Origin: an uncultured Eubacteriales bacterium
GTDB taxonomy: Bacteria; Bacillota; Clostridia; Oscillospirales; Oscillospiraceae
Length of the DNA stretch: 29,069 nucleotides
Reading direction: 5' to 3'
NCBI GenBank assembly: GCA_900544945.1
Contig: UQXG01000007.1
Location: 1 to 29,069 of the forward strand
The notes under the pieces were generated by a model that ran no database searches, had not been told where the DNA came from, and saw only the letters and a list, made by a program, of their open reading frames with translations. Both the position numbers and the translations under genes were made by a program. Below are positions 16,225 to 23,038 of this stretch, one piece after another (position 1 is the first letter of the stretch; each line of letters begins with the position of its first letter).

Positions 16225-16243
16225 AAGGATAGAGGTGATCGCC

Positions 16244-16588
16244 GTGAAAACCAAAGACGAGCTGCCCGCCTGTCCCGTGGCCACCGCCGTGGCACTGGTG
16301 GGCGGAAAATGGAAGCTGCTCATTCTGCGCAATCTCCGCAGCCGCCCCTGGCGGTTCAATGCGCTTCAGCGGGATCTGGAGGGCATTTCCCAGAAGGTGC
16401 TCACCGACAGCCTGCGGCAGATGATGGACGACGGTCTTGTCTACCGGCGGGACTATCAGGAACTGCCGCCTCGGGTGGAGTACGGCCTGACCGACCTGGG
16501 CAAGGAAATGCTGCCCATCATCGATGCCCTGGCAGATTTCGGAAACTATTATAAATCAGTGGTTGCGGAAAGGAAGAACGAATTATGA
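16244..16588 (+). CDS. HxlR-family winged-helix regulator
   Basis: The 114-residue protein contains the HxlR domain: CPVATAVALVGGKWKLLILRNL region (starting at Cys10), the recognition helix ISQKVLTDSLRQM, and the wing VEYGLTDLGKEM. The conserved Cys near the N-terminus is the redox or electrophile sensor in studied members. The start is taken as GTG 16244, after AGAGGTGA, because it gives the family-typical N-terminus. Its TGA overlaps the ATG of the next glycosyltransferase gene. It probably controls itself and the divergent cupin gene, and through overlap also the glycosyltransferase. Confidence 0.92.
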   Translation: MKTKDELPACPVATAVALVGGKWKLLILRNLRSRPWRFNALQRDLEGISQKVLTDSLRQMMDDGLVYRRDYQELPPRVEYGLTDLGKEMLPIIDALADFGNYYKSVVAERKNEL

Positions 16589-17547
16589 AAACGCCCGTAT
16601 TGTATATCATCGTTCCCTGCTACAATGAGGAAGCGGTGCTGCCCATCACCTGCTCTTTGTTTCTGAACAAAATCACGGAGCTGGCGGGCAAGGGAAAAAT
16701 CAGTGACGACAGCCGGGTGCTTTTCGTCAACGACGGCTCCCGGGACAAAACCTGGCAGATCATCACGGACTTAGCAGGGCAGGACAAGCACTTCCTGGGC
16801 ATTTCCCAGAGCCGGAACCGGGGACATCAGAATGCGGTGCTGGCTGGGCTTATGGAGGCCAAGGACCGGTGCGACATCACCATCTCCATCGACTGCGATG
16901 GTCAGGACGACGTGGGCGCCATGGATGCCATGGTGGATGCCTACTTAGACGGCTGCGAGGTGGTCTACGGCGTGCGCAGCAAGCGGGACACGGACACCTT
17001 CTTCAAGCGGTTCACCGCTGAAAGCTTCTACCGTCTGATGAACTGGATGGGGGCTGAGGTGGTGTTCAACCATGCGGATTACCGGCTGATCAGCAGCCGG
17101 GTTTTGCGGGAATTTGCCAACTTCAAGGAGGTCAACATCTTCCTGCGGGGCATGATTCCCCTGGTGGGCTTCAAGAGCACCAGCGTCTACTACGAGCGTC
17201 ACGAGCGTCTGGCGGGAGAAAGCCACTATCCTCTGAAGAAAATGCTGGCTCTGGCCTTTGACGGCATCACCAGTCTGTCCGTTAAGCCCATCCGGATGGT
17301 CACGGGGCTGGGTGCCTTCTTTGCCATCGTCAGCTTCATCGGGGTCATCTGGGCCATCGTCATGGCGCTGCTGGGCAGCACCGTAAGCGGCTGGGCCTCC
17401 ACCATCTGCATCGTCTGCTTCATGGGCGGTGTGCAGCTGCTGTGTCTGGGCGTCATCGGCGAGTACATTGGAAAAATCTATCTGGAAACCAAGGCCCGCC
17501 CCCGCTATATCATCAGCGAGCGCACCTGGGAAGCGCCTCAGAAATAG
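16585..17547 (+). CDS. GtrB/DPM1-like polyprenyl-phosphate glycosyltransferase
   Basis: A 320-residue family 2 glycosyltransferase anchored by two C-terminal membrane segments (about 236-260 and 268-293). It carries VPCYNEE (10-16), VNDGSRDKTW (48-57), SRNRGHQNA (76-84) and the metal motif DCDGQDD (103-109). Such enzymes load one sugar from UDP-glucose or a similar donor onto undecaprenyl phosphate for use outside the membrane. The ATG overlaps the hxlR stop (ATGA). A terminator follows directly. No GtrA flippase or GT-C partner is adjacent, so its acceptor pathway is unknown. Confidence 0.92.
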   Translation: MKTPVLYIIVPCYNEEAVLPITCSLFLNKITELAGKGKISDDSRVLFVNDGSRDKTWQIITDLAGQDKHFLGISQSRNRGHQNAVLAGLMEAKDRCDITISIDCDGQDDVGAMDAMVDAYLDGCEVVYGVRSKRDTDTFFKRFTAESFYRLMNWMGAEVVFNHADYRLISSRVLREFANFKEVNIFLRGMIPLVGFKSTSVYYERHERLAGESHYPLKKMLALAFDGITSLSVKPIRMVTGLGAFFAIVSFIGVIWAIVMALLGSTVSGWASTICIVCFMGGVQLLCLGVIGEYIGKIYLETKARPRYIISERTWEAPQK

Positions 17548-17548
17548 C

Positions 17549-17579
17549 AAAAAACACCGGATTCCGGTGTTTTTTTGCG
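17549..17579 (+). terminator. Intrinsic terminator of the GtrB-like gene
   Basis: AAAACACCGG and CCGGTGTTTT pair around an ATT loop and are followed by more T. It starts within a few bases of the stop codon. Confidence 0.92.
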
Positions 17580-17584
17580 TTTTC

Positions 17585-17630
17585 ATACTATTTCCTGATT
17601 AAAATCTTAATTTTAATCAGGAAATAGTAT
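17585..17630. repeat. Perfect 46-bp palindrome related to the window ends
   Basis: The 21-base arms 17585-17605 and 17610-17630 are exact reverse complements around a CTTA loop. Each arm reads ATACT, eight bases, ATTAAAAT; the terminal repeats have the same plan with different middle bases. The right end overlaps the first base of the TGA stop codon (in minus-strand order) of the gene at 17630-18514. It may end transcription of that gene. Confidence 0.9.
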
Positions 17631-18514
17631 CAGAACAAATCCAGCATACTGTCCAGGTACATTTCCTCCCGGAGGGGAAGCTGGTACTCCGGCTTTGTCA
17701 GATAATAGAGGATAAATTCCAGCAGCATGGCACTGCCCAGGCCCCGACCCTCGATCTTAAACTGAGAAAAGCCCATGGGAAGATAGGTTTCCCAGATATC
17801 CCGGATGCCGATAAAGGCCGGGTTTTTCATGGCGGCGGAAAACCGGTAGCCCTTCTCCCCCTCCGGCGCGGCGCAGATGTGGTCGGGGCAGTGCTCTCCC
17901 AGATTTTTCCGGCTCACATTTTCATAGCATTCCTTCCGCTCCCGGCAGCCGGGCCAGCAGCACTCGTTGCACAGAAATTCCACCTTCCGCTTTTCTTTCA
18001 GCCCGGCCAGCCGGTCAAAGGCCTTATTCAGCCGGAAATCCGGCACCACATACCGGAAGTCCGGGCGTTCCGTTTCCGCCGCCAGGTCTTCAAAATCCGT
18101 CAGCACCTTGGTGGTGGAGGACACAAAATAGAAATTCGGATACTTCTCCTTCAGATAGTCCAGCAGCAGCTCCGAGTGGACAATGACCCCATTTCCCGAT
18201 TCCGCGCCGAAGAGTGCGCACAGCCGATTGCATTTCGGGTCTTTCAGGTGCTCCGGGCAAAGCAAGCTGTTGCTGAAGGTCAGCCGGGCGGAAAGACCGT
18301 ATTCCTCCGTCAGTGCCAGCACCTGCCGGGGATTGGCATTGCCGGTGCTCACCCGGCCTCCTGCCCAGAGGCAGTCCGCCGGCGTCCCATAGAGGGATCC
18401 GATTTGACACCAATCGTAGAAGTATTCCGTATTTTCCCGATAAATAGGCAGAAACTTCCGATAAAAGTCGTAAAATTCAAACAGTCCCGGTAAATGATAA
18501 ACTGCCTTCTCCAT
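17630..18514 (-). CDS. Cys-rich protein resembling peptidase U32 barrel proteins
   Basis: The 294-residue protein has no signal or membrane segment. Its C-terminal FKIEGRG (252-258) resembles the KIEGR motif of U32-type TIM barrel proteins (YhbU, RlhA, UbiU/V). A cluster of Cys lies at 182, 185, 186, 190, 196, 209 and 214 (CNECCWPGC, then EHCPDHIC), as expected for an Fe-S or zinc site, with further Cys at 86, 95 and 99. U32 proteins of RNA or quinone hydroxylation use Fe-S clusters and prephenate-derived oxygen chemistry, but such a role here is only inferred. ATG 18514 follows GGGAGGG. It stands alone, divergent from the ABC-F gene. Family placement is tentative. Confidence 0.6.
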   Translation of the reverse strand: MEKAVYHLPGLFEFYDFYRKFLPIYRENTEYFYDWCQIGSLYGTPADCLWAGGRVSTGNANPRQVLALTEEYGLSARLTFSNSLLCPEHLKDPKCNRLCALFGAESGNGVIVHSELLLDYLKEKYPNFYFVSSTTKVLTDFEDLAAETERPDFRYVVPDFRLNKAFDRLAGLKEKRKVEFLCNECCWPGCRERKECYENVSRKNLGEHCPDHICAAPEGEKGYRFSAAMKNPAFIGIRDIWETYLPMGFSQFKIEGRGLGSAMLLEFILYYLTKPEYQLPLREEMYLDSMLDLF

Positions 18515-18607
18515 GGCAAATCCCTCCCCTTTTCCTATTATACGTCAATTTCTCCCAGGGGTAAATCCCGAAACGCGGTTTTTCTCCTTCCATTTTGCGT
18601 CAGAAGG

Positions 18608-18616
18608 TGGTATGAT
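18608..18616 (+). promoter_or_regulatory. Extended -10 promoter of the ABC-F gene
   Basis: TGG followed by TATGAT (18611-18616) forms an extended -10 box; the -35 region (TTCCAT) is poor. The predicted start is about 30 bases before the ATG. Confidence 0.5.
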
Positions 18617-18650
18617 AAAGGGTAGAAATGATTTTGAAGGAGAGGCTGCG

Positions 18651-20435
18651 ATGCTTCTGAATATGGAAAGTGTCCGCAAAACCTATGGGGATCGGGCGCT
18701 TCTGGATCATGTGAGCTTTTATATGAAATCAGGAGACCGGGTGGGTATCGTCGGTGTCAACGGCTGCGGCAAATCCACCTTCCTCCGACTGGCCGCCGGA
18801 GTGGAAGCGCCGGACGAGGGCTCTGTCAGCTACGACCCCAACGTCCGCCTGGGGTATCTGCCCCAGAACCCGGCCTTCGACCCGGAGAACACGGTCATGG
18901 AGCAGGTGGAGGCGGGTCTTGACCCCACTGCCCGGGAAATCGCCCGGTATGAGGCGGTGGAAATTCTCACCCGGCTGGGCATTGAAGACGTGAATCAAAA
19001 AATGGGCACTCTGTCCGGCGGTCAGCGCAAGCGGGTGGCCCTGGCTTCCACCCTGGTGCACCCGGCAGATTTGCTTCTGCTGGACGAGCCCACCAACCAC
19101 CTGGACGCAGAGATGATCGGCTGGCTGGAAAATTATCTGCAAAACTTCTCCGGCGGCATTCTTCTCGTCACCCACGACCGGTATTTTCTGGAACGGGTGG
19201 CTCAGAAAACCATGGAGGTCAGCTTCGGAAAGTGCTACCTCTACGACGGCGGCTACTCGGCCTACCTGGACGGCAAAGCCCGGCGGGAGGAAATGGAAGC
19301 CGCCGGTGAGCGCAAGCGGCAGACCACCCTGCGCCGGGAGCTCCAATGGGTGCTGCAAGGCCCCTGCGCCCGGGGCACCAAAAGCCGGGAGCGTCTGGAA
19401 CGGTACGAAAAGCTGAAGGCCGCCCAGCCCCCTCAGACGGAAGGCTCCCTGGCGCCCATCCAGGCTCTGTCCTCCCGGCTGGGAAAGAAAACCGTGGAGC
19501 TGCAAGGGGTCACCAAGTCCTTTGACGGAAAATGCGTACTGAAAAACTTCGATTTTCTGCTTCAGCGCACGGACCGGGTGGGCATCGTCGGCGGCAACGG
19601 CGCGGGAAAATCCACTCTATTAAACCTGATCGCGGGATACATCACCCCGGATTCCGGCACGGTGACCCTGGGTGAGACGGTAAAGCTGGGCTACTTCTCC
19701 CAGCACGCCCAGGAGATGAACCCGAATCTCACTGCCCTGCAATACGTCAAGGAATTCGGCGACCGGATTGAGACTCCGGAGGGCGTGCTCACCGCCTCCA
19801 AGCTCATGGAAAATTTCCTCTTCTCCGGCCCCATGCAGCACCGGCTTATCAGCCGACTTTCCGGCGGCGAGAAGCGGCGGCTGTTCCTGCTGGGGATTCT
19901 GGCCTCGGCCCCCAATGTGCTCCTGCTGGACGAGCCTACCAACGACCTGGACATTCCCACCATGACGGTGCTGGAAAATTATCTGCAAAGCTTCCCAGGA
20001 GCCATCATCGCCGTGTCCCACGACCGGTATTTCCTGGACAAGCTGTGCAATCGGATTTTCGCCGTGGAAAAGGGCGGGCAGGTGCGCCAGTACCCCGGAG
20101 GCTACACCGACTATCTTCAAAGTCTGGACATCCCCCGGGAAAAGAAGGTCAAGGCCGCCCCGGAGGCTCCCCGGCCGAAGTCCAAAAAGCTGAAATTCTC
20201 TTACAAGGAGCAGCGGGAATTTGAAACCATTGATGCTGACATTGCCGCCTTGGAGTCGAAAATTTCCGAAAACAAGCGGCAGCAGGATATCGATGGGGCG
20301 GATTACGAAAAGCTTCAGGCGCTCATGGCCGAGCAATCTCAGCTGGAAGCCCAGCTGGAAGCAAAAGAAGAACGCTGGATGTACCTGACCGATCTGGCGG
20401 AACGGATCGCAAAGGGCGAATACAGTGAAATATGA
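18651..20435 (+). CDS. uup: Uup-type ABC-F ATPase
   Basis: A 594-residue soluble protein with two ABC domains and no membrane part, acting on ribosomes or DNA structures as ABC-F proteins do. Domain 1 has Walker A GVNGCGKST (35-43), LSGGQRKR (about 121-128) and LLLDEPTNHLD. The linker carries LQWVLQGPCARGTKSRERLERYE, a Uup-like variant (WVLQGPCARGTK). Domain 2 has GGNGAGKST (about 312-320), LSGGEKRR (about 403-410) and DEPTNDLD. A charged C-terminal coiled coil (about 525-590) matches the Uup tail. ATG 18651 follows AAGGAGA; the open frame before it is unsupported. It ends just before butyrate kinase. There is no sign that it gives antibiotic resistance. Confidence 0.92.
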   Translation: MLLNMESVRKTYGDRALLDHVSFYMKSGDRVGIVGVNGCGKSTFLRLAAGVEAPDEGSVSYDPNVRLGYLPQNPAFDPENTVMEQVEAGLDPTAREIARYEAVEILTRLGIEDVNQKMGTLSGGQRKRVALASTLVHPADLLLLDEPTNHLDAEMIGWLENYLQNFSGGILLVTHDRYFLERVAQKTMEVSFGKCYLYDGGYSAYLDGKARREEMEAAGERKRQTTLRRELQWVLQGPCARGTKSRERLERYEKLKAAQPPQTEGSLAPIQALSSRLGKKTVELQGVTKSFDGKCVLKNFDFLLQRTDRVGIVGGNGAGKSTLLNLIAGYITPDSGTVTLGETVKLGYFSQHAQEMNPNLTALQYVKEFGDRIETPEGVLTASKLMENFLFSGPMQHRLISRLSGGEKRRLFLLGILASAPNVLLLDEPTNDLDIPTMTVLENYLQSFPGAIIAVSHDRYFLDKLCNRIFAVEKGGQVRQYPGGYTDYLQSLDIPREKKVKAAPEAPRPKSKKLKFSYKEQREFETIDADIAALESKISENKRQQDIDGADYEKLQALMAEQSQLEAQLEAKEERWMYLTDLAERIAKGEYSEI

Positions 20436-20449
20436 GAAAGGGTAATACT

Positions 20450-21550
20450 ATGAAACTGCTGGTAATCAACCCCGGCTCCACCTCCACCAAGGTGAGCTAT
20501 TTTGAGGACGAGAAAAACGTCTACACCGAGTCCATCTTCCACGATGCCCCGGAGCTGCTGAAGTATCCCACCACCAACGATCAGCTGCCCATGCGGATGC
20601 AGGTGATTGTGGATTTTCTGGCGCATCACGGTATGACCCCGGCGGACATGGACGTATTCGTAGGCCGGGGCGGCTGCGCCTATTCCCAGGCTTCCGGGGT
20701 CATGGAAATCGACGGGAAACTGGTAGAAGATACCGCCGCGGACAAGGGCGGCTCCGATCACCCGGCGAAGCTGGGCGTTATGCTGGCCTATGAACTGGGC
20801 AAGCGGTACGGCAAGCCCATGTATACCGTGAATCCCACCAATGTGGACGAGCTTTGCGACTACGCCCGGCTGACGGGCATTGCCGGGCTTTACCGCCGGG
20901 CTCAGACCCATGTGCTGAACCAGAAGGGCATTGCCGCCATCCACGCCAAAAAGCTGGGGCGGCGGTATGAGGATATGAATCTCATCGTCTGCCATGTGGA
21001 CGGCGGCATTACCGTCACCGCTCACAAGTGCGGCAAAATGATCGACAGCACCGAAGGTGCCGGCGGCGACGGCCCCTTCACCCCCACCCGCCTGGGTTCT
21101 ATCCCCATCATGGAGGTGCTCCAATATCTGGACGCAGGCCATACCACCTCCGAAATGCGGGCTATGCTCTCCCGCTCCGGCGGCTTTGTCAGCCACTTCG
21201 GCACCTCCGACGCGGACAAGGTTCACGCCCTGGTAGAATCCGGTGACCCCAAGGCCTGCACCGTCTGGGGCGCCATGATCTATCAGCTGTGCAAGTCCAT
21301 CGGTGCCGCCGCCGCGGTGCTGGAGGGCAAGGTAGACGGGATTCTCCTCACCGGCGGGCTTATGCGCTTCCAGGATATTCTGGACGGCGTTCAGCAGCGG
21401 TGCGGCTGGATTGCCCCCATCTCCGTCTATCCCGGCGAATGCGAGCAGGAGGCCATGGCCGACGCGGTGCTGGAAGTGCTCCACGGAATCCGGCAGGCAA
21501 ATCATTACACCGGCACTCCGGTGTTCCAGGGGTTCCCCTGGGAGAAATAA
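20450..21550 (+). CDS. buk: Butyrate kinase
   Basis: The 366-residue ASKHA-fold kinase interconverts butyryl-phosphate plus ADP with butyrate plus ATP. It begins MKLLVINPGSTSTKVS with the phosphate-1 motif (NPGSTSTK, 7-14), and has GRGGCAYSQASGV, the HVDGGITVTAH adenosine-binding region and GEGAGGDGPF-like TEGAGGDGPFTPTR. ILLTGGLM and the length fit Buk rather than acetate kinase. ATG 20450 is chosen after AGAAAGGG; another ATG at 20432 overlaps the uup stop. The usual partner, phosphotransbutyrylase, is not adjacent, so it is a stand-alone copy cotranscribed with uup. A branched-chain acyl substrate is also possible. Confidence 0.93.
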   Translation: MKLLVINPGSTSTKVSYFEDEKNVYTESIFHDAPELLKYPTTNDQLPMRMQVIVDFLAHHGMTPADMDVFVGRGGCAYSQASGVMEIDGKLVEDTAADKGGSDHPAKLGVMLAYELGKRYGKPMYTVNPTNVDELCDYARLTGIAGLYRRAQTHVLNQKGIAAIHAKKLGRRYEDMNLIVCHVDGGITVTAHKCGKMIDSTEGAGGDGPFTPTRLGSIPIMEVLQYLDAGHTTSEMRAMLSRSGGFVSHFGTSDADKVHALVESGDPKACTVWGAMIYQLCKSIGAAAAVLEGKVDGILLTGGLMRFQDILDGVQQRCGWIAPISVYPGECEQEAMADAVLEVLHGIRQANHYTGTPVFQGFPWEK

Positions 21551-21555
21551 AAAGC

Positions 21556-21586
21556 GAAGCCGGGTCGTATGACCCGGCTTTTCCGC
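21556..21586 (+). terminator. Terminator after buk
   Basis: AAGCCGGGTC and GACCCGGCTT pair around GTAT and are followed by TTCC, a GC-rich stem with a short T run. It lies between the convergent buk and small membrane protein genes. Confidence 0.8.
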
Positions 21587-21597
21587 ACAATATACCC

Positions 21598-21966
21598 TTA
21601 CAAAATCCCGACCTGGGCAAGGCTCACCCAGATGAGCACCCCGCCGATCAGAAAGGACAAAAGGGACACCAGATGCCCCAGATACTGATTGATAAGGATG
21701 GCCACGAAGTTGAACAGCCCCACGCCGAAAATCATGGAGCCTACCAGTCCCAGCAGGAGCCAGCCGTTTTCTTCCTCCTCCCAGGTGACCCAGCCGAAGA
21801 GCAGCATGGGCATCATAAAGACCGCAATTCCGAAAACCACCAGAAAAACATAGCCCACCGGGTGCTTTTCCTTGAACCGGGCGTCGGAGGCCGCGCTAAA
21901 ATAGGCAGAGGCTTCCTTCGGCGGCAGCCAGAGATTCTTCCTTTTGGACTTCTTTTTCTTTCCCAT
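21598..21966 (-). CDS. Small three-helix membrane protein, unknown function
   Basis: The 122-residue protein starts with a very basic tail (MGKKKKSKRKN), then has three hydrophobic segments at about 37-60, 68-91 and 98-117. The loop between the first two is acidic (TWEEEEN). ATG 21964-21966 follows AGGAGAAG at a good distance. A promoter-like TGGACG, 17 bases, TAGAAT lies at 22008-22036. I do not recognise a family, and the neighbours give no functional clue. The gene is expressed convergently with buk. Confidence 0.75.
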   Translation of the reverse strand: MGKKKKSKRKNLWLPPKEASAYFSAASDARFKEKHPVGYVFLVVFGIAVFMMPMLLFGWVTWEEEENGWLLLGLVGSMIFGVGLFNFVAILINQYLGHLVSLLSFLIGGVLIWVSLAQVGIL

Positions 21967-22007
21967 ATCTACTTCTCCTGAACGGCTGAATGCGCCCCAA
22001 TATTCTA

Positions 22008-22036
22008 ATTCTACCACGGTTCTCCCCTTTCGTCCA
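22008..22036 (-). promoter_or_regulatory. Promoter of the small membrane protein gene
   Basis: On the minus strand TGGACG (22031-22036) and TAGAAT (22008-22013) are 17 bases apart, with TGG before the -10 box as an extended element. Confidence 0.5.
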
Positions 22037-22085
22037 TTCTCATTTCCGCCAAGGTTTGGGGCTCATTCTTATGCACCATCCCATC

Positions 22086-22114
22086 TTGCAATTTCCCGGA
22101 TCTTCGGCTATGAT
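22086..22114 (+). promoter_or_regulatory. Promoter of the micro-ORF leader transcript
   Basis: TTGCAA (22086-22091), 17 bases and TATGAT (22109-22114) point to a start near 22121, just before an AAGGAG site. Confidence 0.6.
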
Positions 22115-22138
22115 AAAGGCGCAAAAGGAGTGAGTCCC

Positions 22139-22147
22139 ATGTACTAA
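22139..22147 (+). CDS. Two-codon micro-ORF (Met-Tyr-stop)
   Basis: ATG TAC TAA follows a perfect AAGGAG (22125-22130) by 8 bases, close to the predicted transcription start. Such start-stop units can act as ribosome loading or stalling sites. It is too short to be identified by similarity. Confidence 0.35.
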   Translation: MY

Positions 22148-22185
22148 GAAATCTCCCAAACCATAGAAAGCGAGGTTAATCACCG

Positions 22186-22212
22186 ATGGAACCCACCTAC
22201 GAAGAGAAATAG
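22186..22212 (+). CDS. Eight-codon leader peptide MEPTYEEK
   Basis: ATG at 22186 has a weak GAGG about 11 bases upstream and encodes MEPTYEEK. The stop codon (22210-22212) lies inside the left arm of the hairpin 22206-22258, so a translating ribosome would open it. This is the geometry of a translational attenuator, although no codon bias for one amino acid is seen. Confidence 0.35.
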   Translation: MEPTYEEK

Positions 22213-22258
22213 CCCTCGATGAACGCAGTGGTTAGGCAGATTCATCGGGGGTTATTTC
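22206..22258 (+). terminator. 18-bp RNA hairpin overlapping the leader ORF
   Basis: Arms 22206-22223 and 22241-22258 pair over 18 positions, two of them G-U in plus-strand RNA, with a 17-base loop. On the minus strand these would be mismatches, so the plus transcript forms it. Downstream bases are moderately T-rich (TTATTTCTTGTCTT). The next promoter starts 6 bases later. Confidence 0.6.
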
Positions 22259-22263
22259 TTGTC

Positions 22264-22292
22264 TTGACAGACCCGATGGGGTTTGCTACAAT
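22264..22292 (+). promoter_or_regulatory. Consensus promoter of the small basic protein gene
   Basis: TTGACA (22264-22269), 17 bases and TACAAT (22287-22292), with TGC before the -10 box, form an almost ideal promoter 27 bases before the ATG. Confidence 0.85.
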
Positions 22293-22318
22293 ACCCGAAA
22301 ATCTAGGAGGATAATACC

Positions 22319-22522
22319 ATGATTCCCTACGAAAAGCTCTCCAAAAAGGAGAAACGGAAGCTGGATGCCGCAAAGCGGAATACCTGGGGCAGCCTGAACC
22401 CGGTGACCCGGAAGCCCGCCAGCAGCAAGGCCTACAACCGAAGCAAAGCCCGGAATTGGAAGCGTGAGATTCACGAAACCAATTCCGGACTTTCTTTTTT
22501 CCCGGCTCAGCAGGCCAGATAG
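22319..22522 (+). CDS. Small basic protein (MIPYEKLSKK type), unknown function
   Basis: A 67-residue, strongly basic protein with no membrane segment, led by AGGAGG 9 bases before the ATG and a consensus promoter. The first 50 residues (MIPYEKLSKKEKRKLDAAKR, then TWGSLNPVTRKP and KAYNRSKARNWKRE) look conserved in style, and I believe similar proteins occur in other gut clostridia. Function is unknown; a nucleic acid or ribosome contact is possible from charge alone. Oddly, an intrinsic terminator (22450-22500) lies within codons 44-61, before the stop codon at 22520. Most transcripts might therefore lack a stop codon, or the last 15 residues may be a recent extension. Confidence 0.75.
   Translation: MIPYEKLSKKEKRKLDAAKRNTWGSLNPVTRKPASSKAYNRSKARNWKREIHETNSGLSFFPAQQAR
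22450..22500 (+). terminator. Terminator inside the small basic protein ORF
   Basis: CCGGAATTGG (22450-22459) and CCAATTCCGG (22479-22488) pair, with an inner GTGA/TCAC stem, and are followed by ACTTTCTTTTTT (22489-22500). The stop codon of the ORF lies 20 bases past the T tract. Confidence 0.8.
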
Positions 22523-22698
22523 ATAAAATCGTAGGGATCCAGCCGAGCCTGCTCCAGAGCCACCACCCGCTCATCCGGCTCCATTTTTCGAAGCTGTGCC
22601 TCCTTCAGTCCGGCTCGGCGCAGCTGAAGCCGCTGCCGCCGTAGCTGCAAGGTCAGCATTTTTTCGGGATTCTCCTTTTTTCGCAAAAACCCTTTCAT
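22507..22698 (-). CDS. Small charged helical protein, unknown function
   Basis: The 63-residue ORF starts MKGFLRKKENPEKM and is rich in Arg, Leu, Glu and Gln, predicting one long amphipathic helix (LTLQLRRQRLQLRRAGLKEAQ). It ends DPYDFIYLAC. An AAGGAAGGGA lies upstream of ATG 22696-22698, and TACAAT precedes that on the minus strand. It is convergent with the small basic protein gene and their ends overlap by 16 bases. No family is recognised; coding status rests on the start signals and a plausible composition. Confidence 0.5.
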   Translation of the reverse strand: MKGFLRKKENPEKMLTLQLRRQRLQLRRAGLKEAQLRKMEPDERVVALEQARLDPYDFIYLAC

Positions 22699-22777
22699 AG
22701 TCCGTCCCTTCCTTTCGTATCGGAATTGTAGCATGGATTCGGTACAATAAACCGGGTAGGAATGACCTTGGAAAGAA

Positions 22778-22807
22778 AAAATCAGGTTCCTCACGGAACC
22801 TGATTTT
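22778..22807. terminator. Bidirectional terminator
   Basis: AAAATCAGGTTCC and GGAACCTGATTTT pair perfectly (13 bp) around a TCAC loop. On the minus strand a run of six T follows, so it is strongest for a minus transcript coming from about 23030. Confidence 0.9.
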
Positions 22808-23030
22808 CACAGTGTCGCAGAACGTCCGCATCCCGTCTGGATGCTTTCGATGAAGCTGCTCATAGCAAGCCGAAAGATTCTGACGCACTTCCGGCGGTGC
22901 GGCCGGGGGATTCTTAAGGGGGCGGCTTTTCGGCAGCGCCCCTTAAGCCGGCTTCTTATCAATGTTCTTGCCGGGACAAGAACATTGCCTCCGGAGGAAC
23001 CAGAGCCGTAAGTTTTCTGCAAAGTATGAA
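22808..23030 (-). ncRNA. Candidate structured RNA, no known family
   Basis: No convincing protein gene covers this stretch. Read on the minus strand it holds CAATGTTCTTG/CAAGAACATTG (11-bp stem with a short loop, about 22966-22993), a CTTAAGGGG/CCCCTTAAG stem (about 22914-22948), GCATCC/GGATGC (about 22828-22845) inside a longer imperfect stem, and then the strong terminator at 22778-22807. Dense stems plus a terminator suggest a small RNA or untranslated leader. Alternatively it is a degraded gene; one frame reads LSACYEQLHRKHPDGMRTF. Confidence 0.4.
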
Positions 23031-23038
23031 ATGATTGG

